Shown: one piece after another, positions 32,771 to 41,621 of the stretch
How positions within the stretch are numbered: position 1 is the stretch's first letter
Layout: every line of letters starts with the position of its first letter
DNA from: Aeromicrobium panaciterrae
Lineage (GTDB): Bacteria > Actinomycetota > Actinomycetes > Propionibacteriales > Nocardioidaceae
Length of the DNA stretch: 64,000 bases
Direction of reading: 5' to 3'
NCBI RefSeq assembly: GCF_031457275.1
Contig: NZ_JAVDWH010000001.1
Span: 434,001 to 498,000, forward strand
Program-made: the position numbers and the translations under genes
Notes under the pieces: generated by a model
The model's input: the letters and a program-made list of their open reading frames with translations, nothing else
Databases searched by the model: none
Told to the model about the DNA's origin: nothing

Positions 32771-33939
32771 GCACGCTTTGGGATACGGCGGAGCGTACAG
32801 CGCTGCGTGAGATGGTCACCTCCTTCACCGAGAAGGAGCTCGTACCGCACCTCCCTGCATGGGAAGACGCCGGCGAGGTTCCGCGCGACGTGCATGCCAA
32901 GGCGGCTTCGGCCGGACTGCTCGGCGTTGCCTTCCCGTCCGAGGTGGGCGGCCAGGGCGGCGACCTGATCGACGGCTCGACCGTCACCGAGTCGCTGATT
33001 CAGGCCGGTGGTTCGTCGGGACTCATCGCTGCGCTGTTCACCCACGGCATCTCACTGCCGCACATCGTGGCGTCGGGCAATGCCGACCTGATCGATCGCT
33101 ACGTACGTCCGACGCTTGCCGGCGAGATGATCGGGTCGCTCGGCATCACCGAGCCCGGCGGCGGTTCTGATGTCGCCAACATTCGTACGAAGGCAGTACG
33201 CGACGGTGACGACTACGTGGTCAACGGCGCCAAAACCTTCATCACCTCCGGCGTGCGCGCCGACTTCGTGACGACGGCAGTTCGCACCGGCGGCGAAGGG
33301 TATGCGGGCATCAGCCTGCTCGTCATCGACAAGGGGCTGCCCGGCTTCACCGTCGCCCGGCCGCTGCGCAAGATGGGCTGGCACTGCTCGGACACCGCCG
33401 AGCTGAGCTTCGACAACGTACGCGTGCCCGCGAGCCAGGTTGTCGGTGAGGCCGATGGCGGTTTCGTGCTGGTCATGCAGCAGTTCGTCAGCGAGCGCCT
33501 CGGCCTTGCCGTGCAGGGCTATGCGACCGCGCAGCGTGCACTCGACCTCGCCGTTGCGTACGCCCGCGAGCGCGAAACGTTCGGCAAGCCACTCATCACG
33601 CGACAGGTCATCCGCCACAAGCTCGTCGAGATGCATCGCCGTACGTCGGCCGCTCGGGCACTGACTCGTCAGGCCATCGAGCGCGCGGTCGACGGTGACC
33701 CTTCGACAGGCTCAGGGGGCGGGGGGACGGCGATCATCCTCGATGCCGTGATGGCCAAGAACCAGTCGGTCGAAGCGTGCGAGTGGGTCGTCTCCGAAGC
33801 CGTACAGATCTTCGGCGGCATGGGCTACATGCGCGAGTCCGAGATCGACCGGCACTACCGCGATGCCCGCATCCTCGGCATCGGCGGCGGCGCCACCGAA
33901 GTCCTGAACGACCTGGCCGCGAAACTCCTGGGGTACTGA
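32767..33939 (+). CDS. Acyl-CoA dehydrogenase (first of two in the operon)
   Basis: A 390-residue FAD-dependent acyl-CoA dehydrogenase. FAD/substrate motif LGITEPGGGSDVANIRTKA near 120-140 and the C-terminal QIFGGMGYMRESEIDRHYRD region are intact. Likely equivalent to AtuD/LiuA, oxidising a branched acyl-CoA. The GTG start overlaps the AtuA stop (GTGA). Oddity: a loop DPSTGSGGGG near residue 315 is encoded by what looks like a short dispersed repeat inserted in frame (33699-33717). Confidence 0.92.
   Translation: MSTLWDTAERTALREMVTSFTEKELVPHLPAWEDAGEVPRDVHAKAASAGLLGVAFPSEVGGQGGDLIDGSTVTESLIQAGGSSGLIAALFTHGISLPHIVASGNADLIDRYVRPTLAGEMIGSLGITEPGGGSDVANIRTKAVRDGDDYVVNGAKTFITSGVRADFVTTAVRTGGEGYAGISLLVIDKGLPGFTVARPLRKMGWHCSDTAELSFDNVRVPASQVVGEADGGFVLVMQQFVSERLGLAVQGYATAQRALDLAVAYARERETFGKPLITRQVIRHKLVEMHRRTSAARALTRQAIERAVDGDPSTGSGGGGTAIILDAVMAKNQSVEACEWVVSEAVQIFGGMGYMRESEIDRHYRDARILGIGGGATEVLNDLAAKLLGY
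33699..33717 (+). repeat. Possible intragenic short dispersed repeat
   Basis: CCCTTCGACAGGCTCAGGG lies inside the acyl-CoA dehydrogenase gene and encodes part of a Gly/Ser loop unlike its flanks. It resembles short repeats I remember from high-GC genomes. Only one clear copy is in this window. Confidence 0.4.
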
Positions 33940-35531
33940 TGCCAAAAACGACAGTCGACACCACGACCGAGACGTATGCGGGCAACCGCGAGTCGATGCT
34001 GGAGCGCATCGACGACCTCGAGGTACAGCACGCCAAGGCCCTCGAGGCGGGTGGAGAGCGCCACATCCAGCGGCACCGCGATCGCGGCAAGCTGACCGCA
34101 CGTGAGCGCATTGAGTTGCTGCTCGATCCCGACTCGCCATTCCTCGAGCTGTCGACCCTCGCGGCCTGGGGCACCGACTTCGCCGTCGGCGCATCGATTG
34201 TCACCGGAATTGGCGTCGTCGAAGGCGTCGAGTGCATGATCATCGCCAACGACCCCACGGTGAAGGGTGGCGCGTCCAACCCGAGCACGCTGCGCAAGGG
34301 TCACCGCGCGTCGCAGATCGCACAGGAGTGCGGCCTGCCCAGCATCAACCTGGTCGAGTCCGGTGGCGCCGACCTCCCGACGCAGAAGGACATCTTCATC
34401 CCGGGTGGCCGCTCATTCCGCGACATCACCCGCGCGAGCGCGGCTCGTCGCCCGACGGTGGCGCTGGTGTTCGGCAACTCGACGGCCGGTGGCGCGTACA
34501 TCCCGGGCATGAGCGACTACGTCGTCATGGTCAAGGAAGGCGCCAAGGTCTTCCTCGCCGGGCCGCCTCTGGTCAAGATGGCGACTGGCGAAGAGTCCAC
34601 GGACGAAGAGCTCGGTGGCGCCGAGATGCATGCGCGCCAGTCCGGCCTTGCCGACTATCTGGCCGTCGACGAGCGCGATGCGATCCGCATCGGCCGCTCG
34701 ATCATCAAGCACATCAACTGGACCAAGAAGGGCTTCGTGCCCGAGCCGACGTACGCCGAGCCGGTCTTCGATCCCGAAGAGCTGCTGGGCATCGTGCCGA
34801 CCGATCTGAAGATCCCGTTCGATCCGCGCGAGGTCATCGCCCGTCTGGTCGACGGCAGCGAGTTCGACGAGTTCAAGCCGTTGTACGGATCGTCGCTGGT
34901 CACCGGCTTCGCCCAGCTCCACGGCTACCCGATCGGCATCCTCGCCAACGCGCAGGGCGTGCTGTTCAGCCAGGAAGCTCAGAAGGCGACGCAGTTCATC
35001 CAGCTCGCCAACCAGACGGACACTCCTCTGTTGTTCCTGCACAACACAACCGGCTACATGGTCGGTGCGGAGTACGAGCAGGGCGGCATCATCAAGCACG
35101 GCGCACAGATGATCAACGCCGTCTCCAACTCCAAGGTCCCGCACATCTCGGTCGTGATCGGCGCCTCGTACGGAGCTGGTCACTACGGCATGAGCGGTCG
35201 TGCGTACGACCCGCGCTTCATGTTCAGCTGGGTCAACGCGAAGTCGGCGGTGATGGGAGCGACTCAGCTCGCCGGCGTCATCTCGATCGTCGCTCGCGGT
35301 GCTGCCGAGTCGAAGGGCCAGGCGTACGACGAAGAGGCCGACAAGCAGATGCGCGCCTTCATCGAGCAGCAGATCGAGGAGCAGTCACTGGCGTACTTCA
35401 CGTCCGGGATGCTCTACGACGACGGGGTGATCGATCCGCGGGACACCCGCTCGATCCTCGGCATCTGCCTCAGCGCCATCAACACCGTGCCCACCAAGGG
35501 TGCCGAAGGCTACGGAGTGTTCCGCGTATGA
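33939..35531 (+). CDS. Acyl-CoA carboxylase, carboxyltransferase (beta) subunit
   Basis: A 530-residue carboxyltransferase that moves CO2 from biotin to an acyl-CoA. Oxyanion and CoA-binding patterns are clear: LVESGGADLPTQKDIFIPGGRSFRDI, FGNSTAGGAYIPGMSDY and VVIGASYGAGHYGMSGRAYDPRF. It groups by context with methylcrotonyl-/geranyl-CoA carboxylases (LiuB/AtuC) rather than propionyl-CoA carboxylase. The ATG at 33939 shares one base with the preceding TGA. A longer frame upstream is inside the dehydrogenase gene. Confidence 0.93.
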   Translation: MPKTTVDTTTETYAGNRESMLERIDDLEVQHAKALEAGGERHIQRHRDRGKLTARERIELLLDPDSPFLELSTLAAWGTDFAVGASIVTGIGVVEGVECMIIANDPTVKGGASNPSTLRKGHRASQIAQECGLPSINLVESGGADLPTQKDIFIPGGRSFRDITRASAARRPTVALVFGNSTAGGAYIPGMSDYVVMVKEGAKVFLAGPPLVKMATGEESTDEELGGAEMHARQSGLADYLAVDERDAIRIGRSIIKHINWTKKGFVPEPTYAEPVFDPEELLGIVPTDLKIPFDPREVIARLVDGSEFDEFKPLYGSSLVTGFAQLHGYPIGILANAQGVLFSQEAQKATQFIQLANQTDTPLLFLHNTTGYMVGAEYEQGGIIKHGAQMINAVSNSKVPHISVVIGASYGAGHYGMSGRAYDPRFMFSWVNAKSAVMGATQLAGVISIVARGAAESKGQAYDEEADKQMRAFIEQQIEEQSLAYFTSGMLYDDGVIDPRDTRSILGICLSAINTVPTKGAEGYGVFRV

Positions 35532-37492
35532 GCGCCTCGATCTCATCTGTTCTCGTCGCCAATCGCGGTGAGATCGCGCGCCGGGTGTTCAGCACTTGCC
35601 GCGACCTCGGCATCCGTACGGTCGCGGTCTACTCCGACGCTGACGCCGGTGCGCCCTTCGTGGGTGACGCCGACGTCGCGGTACGTCTGCCCGGCAACGC
35701 GCCGTCGGACACCTATCTCCGTGGTGACCTCGTCATCGCCGCCGCACTCAAGGCTGGCGCCGATGCGATCCACCCCGGCTACGGCTTCCTCTCCGAGAAC
35801 GCGGCCTTTGCCCGCGACGTCGCCAAGGCAGGTCTGACCTGGATCGGTCCTGCACCGGACACGATCGACTCGATGGGCGACAAGATCCGCGCCAAGGAGC
35901 TGATGGACAAGGCCGGTGTGCCGATCCTCAGCGTCGACATTGAAGCGGTCAAGAAGTCGGCCAAAAAGGATTGGAATGGTCCGCTGCTGGTCAAGGCCTC
36001 GGCGGGCGGTGGCGGTCGCGGTATGCGCATCGTCTCGAACGCCAAGGACCTCGAAGGCGAGCTCACCGCTGCTGGCGCCGAGGCGCTCTCGGCGTTCGGC
36101 GATGCCACGGTGTTCGTTGAGCCCTACTTGCCGACCGCTCGTCACATCGAAGTCCAGGTCATGGCCGACACTTACGGCACCTGCTGGATCGTCGGCGATC
36201 GTGACTGCTCGATCCAGCGCCGTCACCAGAAGGTCGTCGAAGAGGCGCCGGCGCCTTCGGTGAGCGACGAAGTCCGCAAGGTTCTGCACGATGCCTCGCG
36301 TGCTGCCGTCGAGGCTGTTGGCTATGTCGGCGCAGGCACGGTTGAGTTCCTCGTCGCCGACGCTCACCTGGCGACTGGCAAGGCGTACTTCCTCGAGATG
36401 AACACCCGTCTCCAGGTCGAGCACCCTGTCAGCGAAGAAGTGTTCGGTGTCGACCTGGTCGCCCAGCAGATCCTCGTCGCCGAGGGCAAGCAGCTTGCCG
36501 CTGAACCCGAGGGCCCGAAGGGTCACGCGATCGAGGTCCGCCTGTACGCCGAAGATCCGGCCGACGACTGGCAGCCGCAGACCGGAACGGTTCGTACGTT
36601 CGACGTGCCCGACGGTCCGGGCTTGCGCGTTGACTCCGGGATCGAGAGCGGATCGGTCATTGGCATTCACTACGACGCCATGATCGCCAAGGTCGTCGCG
36701 TACGGAGACAACCGCGCTCACGCTGTACGGCTGCTGGGCGACGCGCTTCGCCGCACCCGCCTGCATGGCGTGACGACCAACATCGACCTGCTCCTCGGGA
36801 TCCTCGGCGACGACGAGTTCCAGGCCGAGCGCGTGCACACAGCACTGCTCGACGAGCGGCTCGCCGACTGGTCCAAGCCAGCCAACGGTGAACGCGCTAT
36901 ACGCAAGGCCGCTCTCGCGGCGGCCGTTGCCGAAGCCGCAAGCAGCACGGCGAATGCCAAGGTGCTGGGCCGAATCCCGACGGCCTACCGCAACGTGCCG
37001 AGCCAGGAGCGCACGCGCTCGTACACGGTTGGCACCGAGGAGATCACTGTCTCCTACCGCGGCATCCGTACCGGGCTCGTGCAGTCTGAGCTCGAGGGCG
37101 TCACGATCGGCGCGGTCACGTCGACGCGAGTCGTGCTCGACGACGACGGGCTCACCGAGACATACGACGTGGCAGTCGGCGTTGGATGGGTCGACGTTGA
37201 CGGTCCGGGTGGATCGTTCGACTTCACACCGATCCCGGAGTTCGTGGATCCGGCGGATGTCATCGCCGAAGGCTCCCTGCTCGCCCCGATGCCGGCCGCG
37301 GTCATGAGCGTCGCGGTCACCGAAGGACAACACGTCACCAAGGGCGACATTGTCGTCGTCCTTGAAGCCATGAAGATGCAGCACACCATCACGGCGCCGT
37401 ACGACGGCGTCGTCACCGAGCTGTCGGCCACCGCCGGCGCGCAAGTCGAATCTGGCGCCGTACTGGCAGTCATTGAAGGAGAAGCAGAATGA
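35528..37492 (+). CDS. Acyl-CoA carboxylase, biotin carboxylase/biotin carrier (alpha) subunit
   Basis: A 654-residue subunit combining biotin carboxylase (about 1-450; VLVANRGEIARRVF, KASAGGGGRGMRIV, EMNTRLQVEHPVSE), a linker domain, and a C-terminal biotin carrier domain with the biotinylated Lys in VLEAMKMQH near 628. It partners the beta subunit upstream (AtuF/LiuD role) and carboxylates an unsaturated acyl-CoA using ATP and bicarbonate. ATGA overlaps occur at both ends. The true start is the ATG at 35528. Confidence 0.94.
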   Translation: MSASISSVLVANRGEIARRVFSTCRDLGIRTVAVYSDADAGAPFVGDADVAVRLPGNAPSDTYLRGDLVIAAALKAGADAIHPGYGFLSENAAFARDVAKAGLTWIGPAPDTIDSMGDKIRAKELMDKAGVPILSVDIEAVKKSAKKDWNGPLLVKASAGGGGRGMRIVSNAKDLEGELTAAGAEALSAFGDATVFVEPYLPTARHIEVQVMADTYGTCWIVGDRDCSIQRRHQKVVEEAPAPSVSDEVRKVLHDASRAAVEAVGYVGAGTVEFLVADAHLATGKAYFLEMNTRLQVEHPVSEEVFGVDLVAQQILVAEGKQLAAEPEGPKGHAIEVRLYAEDPADDWQPQTGTVRTFDVPDGPGLRVDSGIESGSVIGIHYDAMIAKVVAYGDNRAHAVRLLGDALRRTRLHGVTTNIDLLLGILGDDEFQAERVHTALLDERLADWSKPANGERAIRKAALAAAVAEAASSTANAKVLGRIPTAYRNVPSQERTRSYTVGTEEITVSYRGIRTGLVQSELEGVTIGAVTSTRVVLDDDGLTETYDVAVGVGWVDVDGPGGSFDFTPIPEFVDPADVIAEGSLLAPMPAAVMSVAVTEGQHVTKGDIVVVLEAMKMQHTITAPYDGVVTELSATAGAQVESGAVLAVIEGEAE

Positions 37493-38652
37493 ACAACTTC
37501 ACCGAGACCGAAGAGCGCCTCGCGCTTCGCAAGGCAGTCTCTGACCTGGGCAAGAAGTTCGGGCGCGACTACTTCGAGCAGGCCGCCAAGCACGGTCGCA
37601 AGACGACGGAGCTGTGGGAGGAAGCCGGTAAGCTCGGCTACCTCGGCGTCGCCGTACCCGAGGAGTTCGGTGGCGGTGGAGGAGACATCGGCGACCTGGC
37701 TGCCGTGTGTGAGGAGCTTGCCGCCGCAGGTAGCCCACTGTTGCTGATGGTCGTCTCGCCGGCAATCGTCGGCACGATCATCGCCCAGTTCGGAACCCAG
37801 GAGCAGAAGGAGCGTTGGCTGCCCGGCCTCGCTGACGGCACCTCGACGTTCGCGTTCGGCATCACCGAACCGGACGCTGGATCCAACTCACACAAGATCA
37901 TCACGACGGCCTACCGGACCGACGATGGCGGATGGCGCCTCACCGGCACCAAGACGTACATCTCCGGCGTCGACGAGGCCAGCCACGTGCTGGTCGTCGC
38001 GCGTACGGAGGATGCCAAGACCGGCAACCTCAAGCCCGCGTTGTTCCTAGTACCTGTCGACTCGAAGGGGTTCACGCACCAGGAGATCGACATGGGCCTG
38101 ACCTCGCCCGAGAAGCAGTTCACGCTGTTCTTCGACGACGTGCTGCTGCCTGCTGACACGTTGATCGGCAGTGAGGACGCCGGTATCGACCAGCTCTTCG
38201 CAGGCCTCAACCCCGAGCGCATCATGGGAGCCTCGTTCGCCACCGGCACCGCGCGCCTCGCGCTGGCCAAGGCCACGGAGTACGCCAAGGACCGCCAGGT
38301 CTGGAAGGCGCCGATCGGCTCGCACCAGGCAATCGCCCACCCGCTCGCCGAGTCGTACATCGAGATCGAAATGGCTCGCCTGATGACGCAGAAGGCCGCG
38401 GCGTTGTACGTCGCGGGTGACTTCATGGCTGCTGGCGAAGCGGCCAACATGGCGAAGTACGCAGCTGGTGAGGCTGTCTGCAATGTCGTCGACCGTGCCA
38501 TCCAGACGCACGGTGGCAACGGTCTGGCCAACGAGTACGGTCTGGTGCAGATGCTGGCTGGTTCGCGCCTGTCGCGCATCGCGCCGGTGAGCAAGGAGAT
38601 GGTGCTCAACTTCATCGCCCAGTTCTCGCTCGGCCTGCCGAAGTCCTACTAG
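37489..38652 (+). CDS. Acyl-CoA dehydrogenase (second in the operon)
   Basis: A 387-residue acyl-CoA dehydrogenase distinct from the earlier one. It has FGITEPDAGSNSHKIITTA and IQTHGGNGLANEYGL motifs. N-terminal phrases ELWEEAGKLGYLGVAVPEEFGGGGGDIGDL are normal. Two dehydrogenases in one operon suggest two chain-length or branching steps of the same pathway. It overlaps the carboxylase alpha gene by ATGA. Confidence 0.92.
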   Translation: MNNFTETEERLALRKAVSDLGKKFGRDYFEQAAKHGRKTTELWEEAGKLGYLGVAVPEEFGGGGGDIGDLAAVCEELAAAGSPLLLMVVSPAIVGTIIAQFGTQEQKERWLPGLADGTSTFAFGITEPDAGSNSHKIITTAYRTDDGGWRLTGTKTYISGVDEASHVLVVARTEDAKTGNLKPALFLVPVDSKGFTHQEIDMGLTSPEKQFTLFFDDVLLPADTLIGSEDAGIDQLFAGLNPERIMGASFATGTARLALAKATEYAKDRQVWKAPIGSHQAIAHPLAESYIEIEMARLMTQKAAALYVAGDFMAAGEAANMAKYAAGEAVCNVVDRAIQTHGGNGLANEYGLVQMLAGSRLSRIAPVSKEMVLNFIAQFSLGLPKSY

Positions 38653-38659
38653 GAGCACC

Positions 38660-39403
38660 ATGACTGAGCTCGTACACCTCGAAGTTGCCGACCAGGTTGC
38701 CACGATCACGCTGGACAGCGACCACAATCGCAATGCGCTGAGCAAGCAGCTCGTCACCGAGCTCACGACTCATCTGGCGACGGCCGGGAGTGACGCTGCA
38801 GTCAAGGCCGTCCTCATCCGGTCGGCCGGCACGGTGTTCTGCTCTGGCGCTGACCTTTCGGAGGCTTCTGCCGACGGAATGGTCGAGGGCGCGAAGGGCA
38901 TGGTCGCAATGCAGCGCCAGATCGCGACGCTCGACAAGCCAGTGGTCGTTGAGCTTGGAGGTCCCGTACGCGCTGGTGGCCTCGGCATCGTCGGCGCTGC
39001 CGACATCGTGATCGCTGGAGAGTCGGTCACGTTCCAGCTGACCGAAGTACGTCTCGGACTCGCGGCTGCGGTCATCTCGCTATCGCTGCTGCCTCGGTTC
39101 ACTGACCGGGCCGCTGCCGATCTGTTCCTGACGGCGCGTAAGTTCGATGCCGCAGAAGCCGCTCAGGTCGGGCTCATCACCCGTGCGGTGGCAGACGCCG
39201 AACTCCAGGGTGATGTCGCACGCGTACTGGGCGACCTGGTCAAGGGCTACCCGCAGGGTCTGCGGGAGTCCAAGAAGCTCCTCAATCACGATCTGGTCGC
39301 CCGCATCGACGCACTCGGCGATCAGGTTGCAGCGCAGTCGGCTGCTCTGTTCGGCAGTGACGAGGCACGCGAGGCAATGACTGCGTTTCTCAGCAAGAAG
39401 TAG
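38660..39403 (+). CDS. Enoyl-CoA hydratase/isomerase family protein (AtuE/LiuC-like)
   Basis: A 247-residue crotonase-fold enzyme. Oxyanion segments TVFCSGADLSE and GPVRAGGLGIVGAADIVIA are present; FQLTEVRLGLAAAVIS supplies a Glu in the second region. By position it should hydrate the carboxylated enoyl-CoA (isohexenyl- or methylglutaconyl-type). GGAGCACC precedes the ATG. It appears to close the operon; no HMG-CoA lyase or acetyl-CoA acetyltransferase follows. Confidence 0.9.
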   Translation: MTELVHLEVADQVATITLDSDHNRNALSKQLVTELTTHLATAGSDAAVKAVLIRSAGTVFCSGADLSEASADGMVEGAKGMVAMQRQIATLDKPVVVELGGPVRAGGLGIVGAADIVIAGESVTFQLTEVRLGLAAAVISLSLLPRFTDRAAADLFLTARKFDAAEAAQVGLITRAVADAELQGDVARVLGDLVKGYPQGLRESKKLLNHDLVARIDALGDQVAAQSAALFGSDEAREAMTAFLSKK

Positions 39404-39500
39404 CCGCCTTAGCGTGGTGTCCGCCACCTGAGAGCCGCCTGCGGAATAGATCACCCACCGCCTAGACTTATGAGTTCGACAAACGGCAAAAGGGGCTGGG

Positions 39501-41621
39501 GTGACGACACACAGCGCTGAGCACATTGCTCAGCAAGAAGTCGCTGCCGAGCAGGCCTACGTCGACAACGTCTACGAGCGGCTCGAAGCGTCGGGCCAGA
39601 TGGCTCAGGCGCTCGTCGCCGAGGGCTACGCACGCGGCCACATTGGGCACGAAGGTGGCCTCGTCGAGCGCGACGCCATGGTCTTCCAGGCGTCCAAGCG
39701 CATCGCTGCGCTCAATGCCGCCCATGACGGACTCGTGTTCGGTCGCCTCAACCTTCTCGATGGAGAGTCGCGCTACATCGGCCGCATCGGCGTACGCGAC
39801 GAGAACCGTGACGTCATCGTCGTCGACTGGCGCGCACCTGCCGCTGCCGTTTTCTATCAAGCCACCGCTCAGGACCCGGCCGGCGTCATTCGCCGTCGCG
39901 TGCTGCGTTGCTCGGGCGAAAAGGTCATCGGCGTTGAAGATGATCTGCTGGATGCCGAGAACGCTGCGGACGATCTGGTCATCGTCGGCGAAGGTGCACT
40001 CCTTGCCAGCCTGAGCCGCGCTCGCGACAGCTCGATGCACTCGGTCGTCGCCACGATCCAGAAGGAGCAGGACGAAGCGATCCGCGCTCCGAGCCGTGGC
40101 GCCACGACGATTGGTGGCGGCCCGGGCACGGGCAAGACCGTCGTCGCGCTGCACCGCGCTGCGTACCTGCTCTATACCGACCGCCGCCGATTCGAGTCCG
40201 GTGGCGTGCTCGTCGTTGGCCCGTCGTCAGTCTTCATGAACTACATCGAACGCGTCCTGCCGAGCCTCGGCGAGACCAGCGTGACGCTGCGATCGCTCGG
40301 TGAAGTTGTCGACGGTCTGCGCGCCGATCGTCACGACGAGCCGGTGGCTGCTGCCGCCAAGGGTTCCTCTCGTATGACTGCGTTCATCGGTCGAGCCGCC
40401 GCTGCGCCGCTGCCGGGAGCGCCGACCGAGTTCCGCTTCTTCTACAAGGACGACGTCCTACGCCTCGAGGCTTCCGATCTCGACCGCATCCGCCGCCACC
40501 TGCTGTCTGGCGGCAAGCGCAACCGCGCGTACGACAAGGCTCCCGCGGCTCTCGTTGACGCGCTGTGGCGCCAGGTCGCGGGTGAACGAGCACTGGAGAA
40601 GGGTGAAGCCGAGTTCGTCGAGATCGTGACGACCGACGACCGATTTGTCTCGTTCGTCGAGGACTGGTGGCCGCCGGTTGACCCGATCGAGGTCTGGCGC
40701 ACGCTGCCGGACGTCATCGACTCGCTCGGCCGCGGCGCATTCTCGGCCGAAGAACTGAAGGCACTCAAGGCGTCGTGGGCGATTGGCGAGCCCAGTATCG
40801 AGGACATCCCGCTGATCGATGAGCTCCGCTACGTCATTGGCGAAATCCCTGACACCAACGACAACGACGATGACGGCCCCAAGCAGCTGATGAGCTTTGA
40901 GCGCCAGGAGCGCGAAGCGCGCGATGACCGTTATCGCGCAACCCGCAGCATCGAGGACGACGGTTTCGCTCACGTGCTCGTTGACGAGGCGCAGGACCTG
41001 TCGCCGATGCAGTGGCGCATGCTCGGCCGCCGTGGCCGTCACGCGAGCTGGACGATCGTTGGCGACCAGGCGCAGTCGTCCTGGCCGCACCCGCGTGAGT
41101 CCGAAGCGGCTCGCAAGGCAGCGCTCGAGGGCAAGCCTGAGCACGCATTCCGGCTCTCGACCAACTACCGCAACTCGGCGGAGATCTACGATCTCGCCGC
41201 CAAGGTCGCCGTGATTGGCGTCAAGGACCCTGACCTGGCCGATGCAGTTCGCCGTACGGGAGATCTGCCCCAGCACCACGTCGTCAGTGCGTCTGAGCTC
41301 ACCGCACAGCTGCGTACGAGCATCGGCGACATCCTGGAGCGCGTTGAAGGCACGGTTGCCGTGGTGGCTTCGCGCGCCGACTTGGAGCGACTCGAGGGCG
41401 AGCTCGCAGACCTGATTGAGGAGAACTCGGGACGCTTGCGCCTCCTCGACGGACTCGACACCAAGGGTCTTGAGTTCGACGGAGTTGTCGTTGCCGAGCC
41501 CGACGCGATCACCGATGAGTCGACGGCCGGATGGCGCACCCTGTACGTCGTGCTGACTCGCGCCACGCAACTCCTCACGACGGTCGGCACGACCGACCGC
41601 TGGCGAGAGCGGATCGTCTGA
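39501..41621 (+). CDS. helD: UvrD/HelD-like superfamily 1 helicase (RNA polymerase recycling type)
   Basis: A 706-residue SF1 ATPase. An N-terminal coiled-coil segment (about 1-75) precedes split motor domains: Walker A GGPGTGKT at 206-213, DEXX box VLVDEAQDLSPMQ near 495, motif IV-like LSTNYRNS, and motif VI VLTRATQ. The N-terminal arm inserted before motif I, the long insertion between motifs, and the length match HelD, which frees stalled RNA polymerase and in some actinobacteria confers rifamycin tolerance. It starts with GTG at 39501; a TAGACT -10 lies about 45 nt upstream. I saw no rifamycin-associated element. Confidence 0.87.
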   Translation: MTTHSAEHIAQQEVAAEQAYVDNVYERLEASGQMAQALVAEGYARGHIGHEGGLVERDAMVFQASKRIAALNAAHDGLVFGRLNLLDGESRYIGRIGVRDENRDVIVVDWRAPAAAVFYQATAQDPAGVIRRRVLRCSGEKVIGVEDDLLDAENAADDLVIVGEGALLASLSRARDSSMHSVVATIQKEQDEAIRAPSRGATTIGGGPGTGKTVVALHRAAYLLYTDRRRFESGGVLVVGPSSVFMNYIERVLPSLGETSVTLRSLGEVVDGLRADRHDEPVAAAAKGSSRMTAFIGRAAAAPLPGAPTEFRFFYKDDVLRLEASDLDRIRRHLLSGGKRNRAYDKAPAALVDALWRQVAGERALEKGEAEFVEIVTTDDRFVSFVEDWWPPVDPIEVWRTLPDVIDSLGRGAFSAEELKALKASWAIGEPSIEDIPLIDELRYVIGEIPDTNDNDDDGPKQLMSFERQEREARDDRYRATRSIEDDGFAHVLVDEAQDLSPMQWRMLGRRGRHASWTIVGDQAQSSWPHPRESEAARKAALEGKPEHAFRLSTNYRNSAEIYDLAAKVAVIGVKDPDLADAVRRTGDLPQHHVVSASELTAQLRTSIGDILERVEGTVAVVASRADLERLEGELADLIEENSGRLRLLDGLDTKGLEFDGVVVAEPDAITDESTAGWRTLYVVLTRATQLLTTVGTTDRWRERIV

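Noticed and set aside
34232-35527. Very long open frame (over 1000 codons) running into the biotin carboxylase gene
   Set aside because: The upstream part is an Arg-rich shadow of the carboxyltransferase gene. Real homology begins at the ATG at 35528.
35543-37444. 633-codon antisense open frame opposite the biotin carboxylase gene
   Set aside because: Mirror of a strongly biased high-GC gene; low-complexity Asp/Arg/Val content, no family features.
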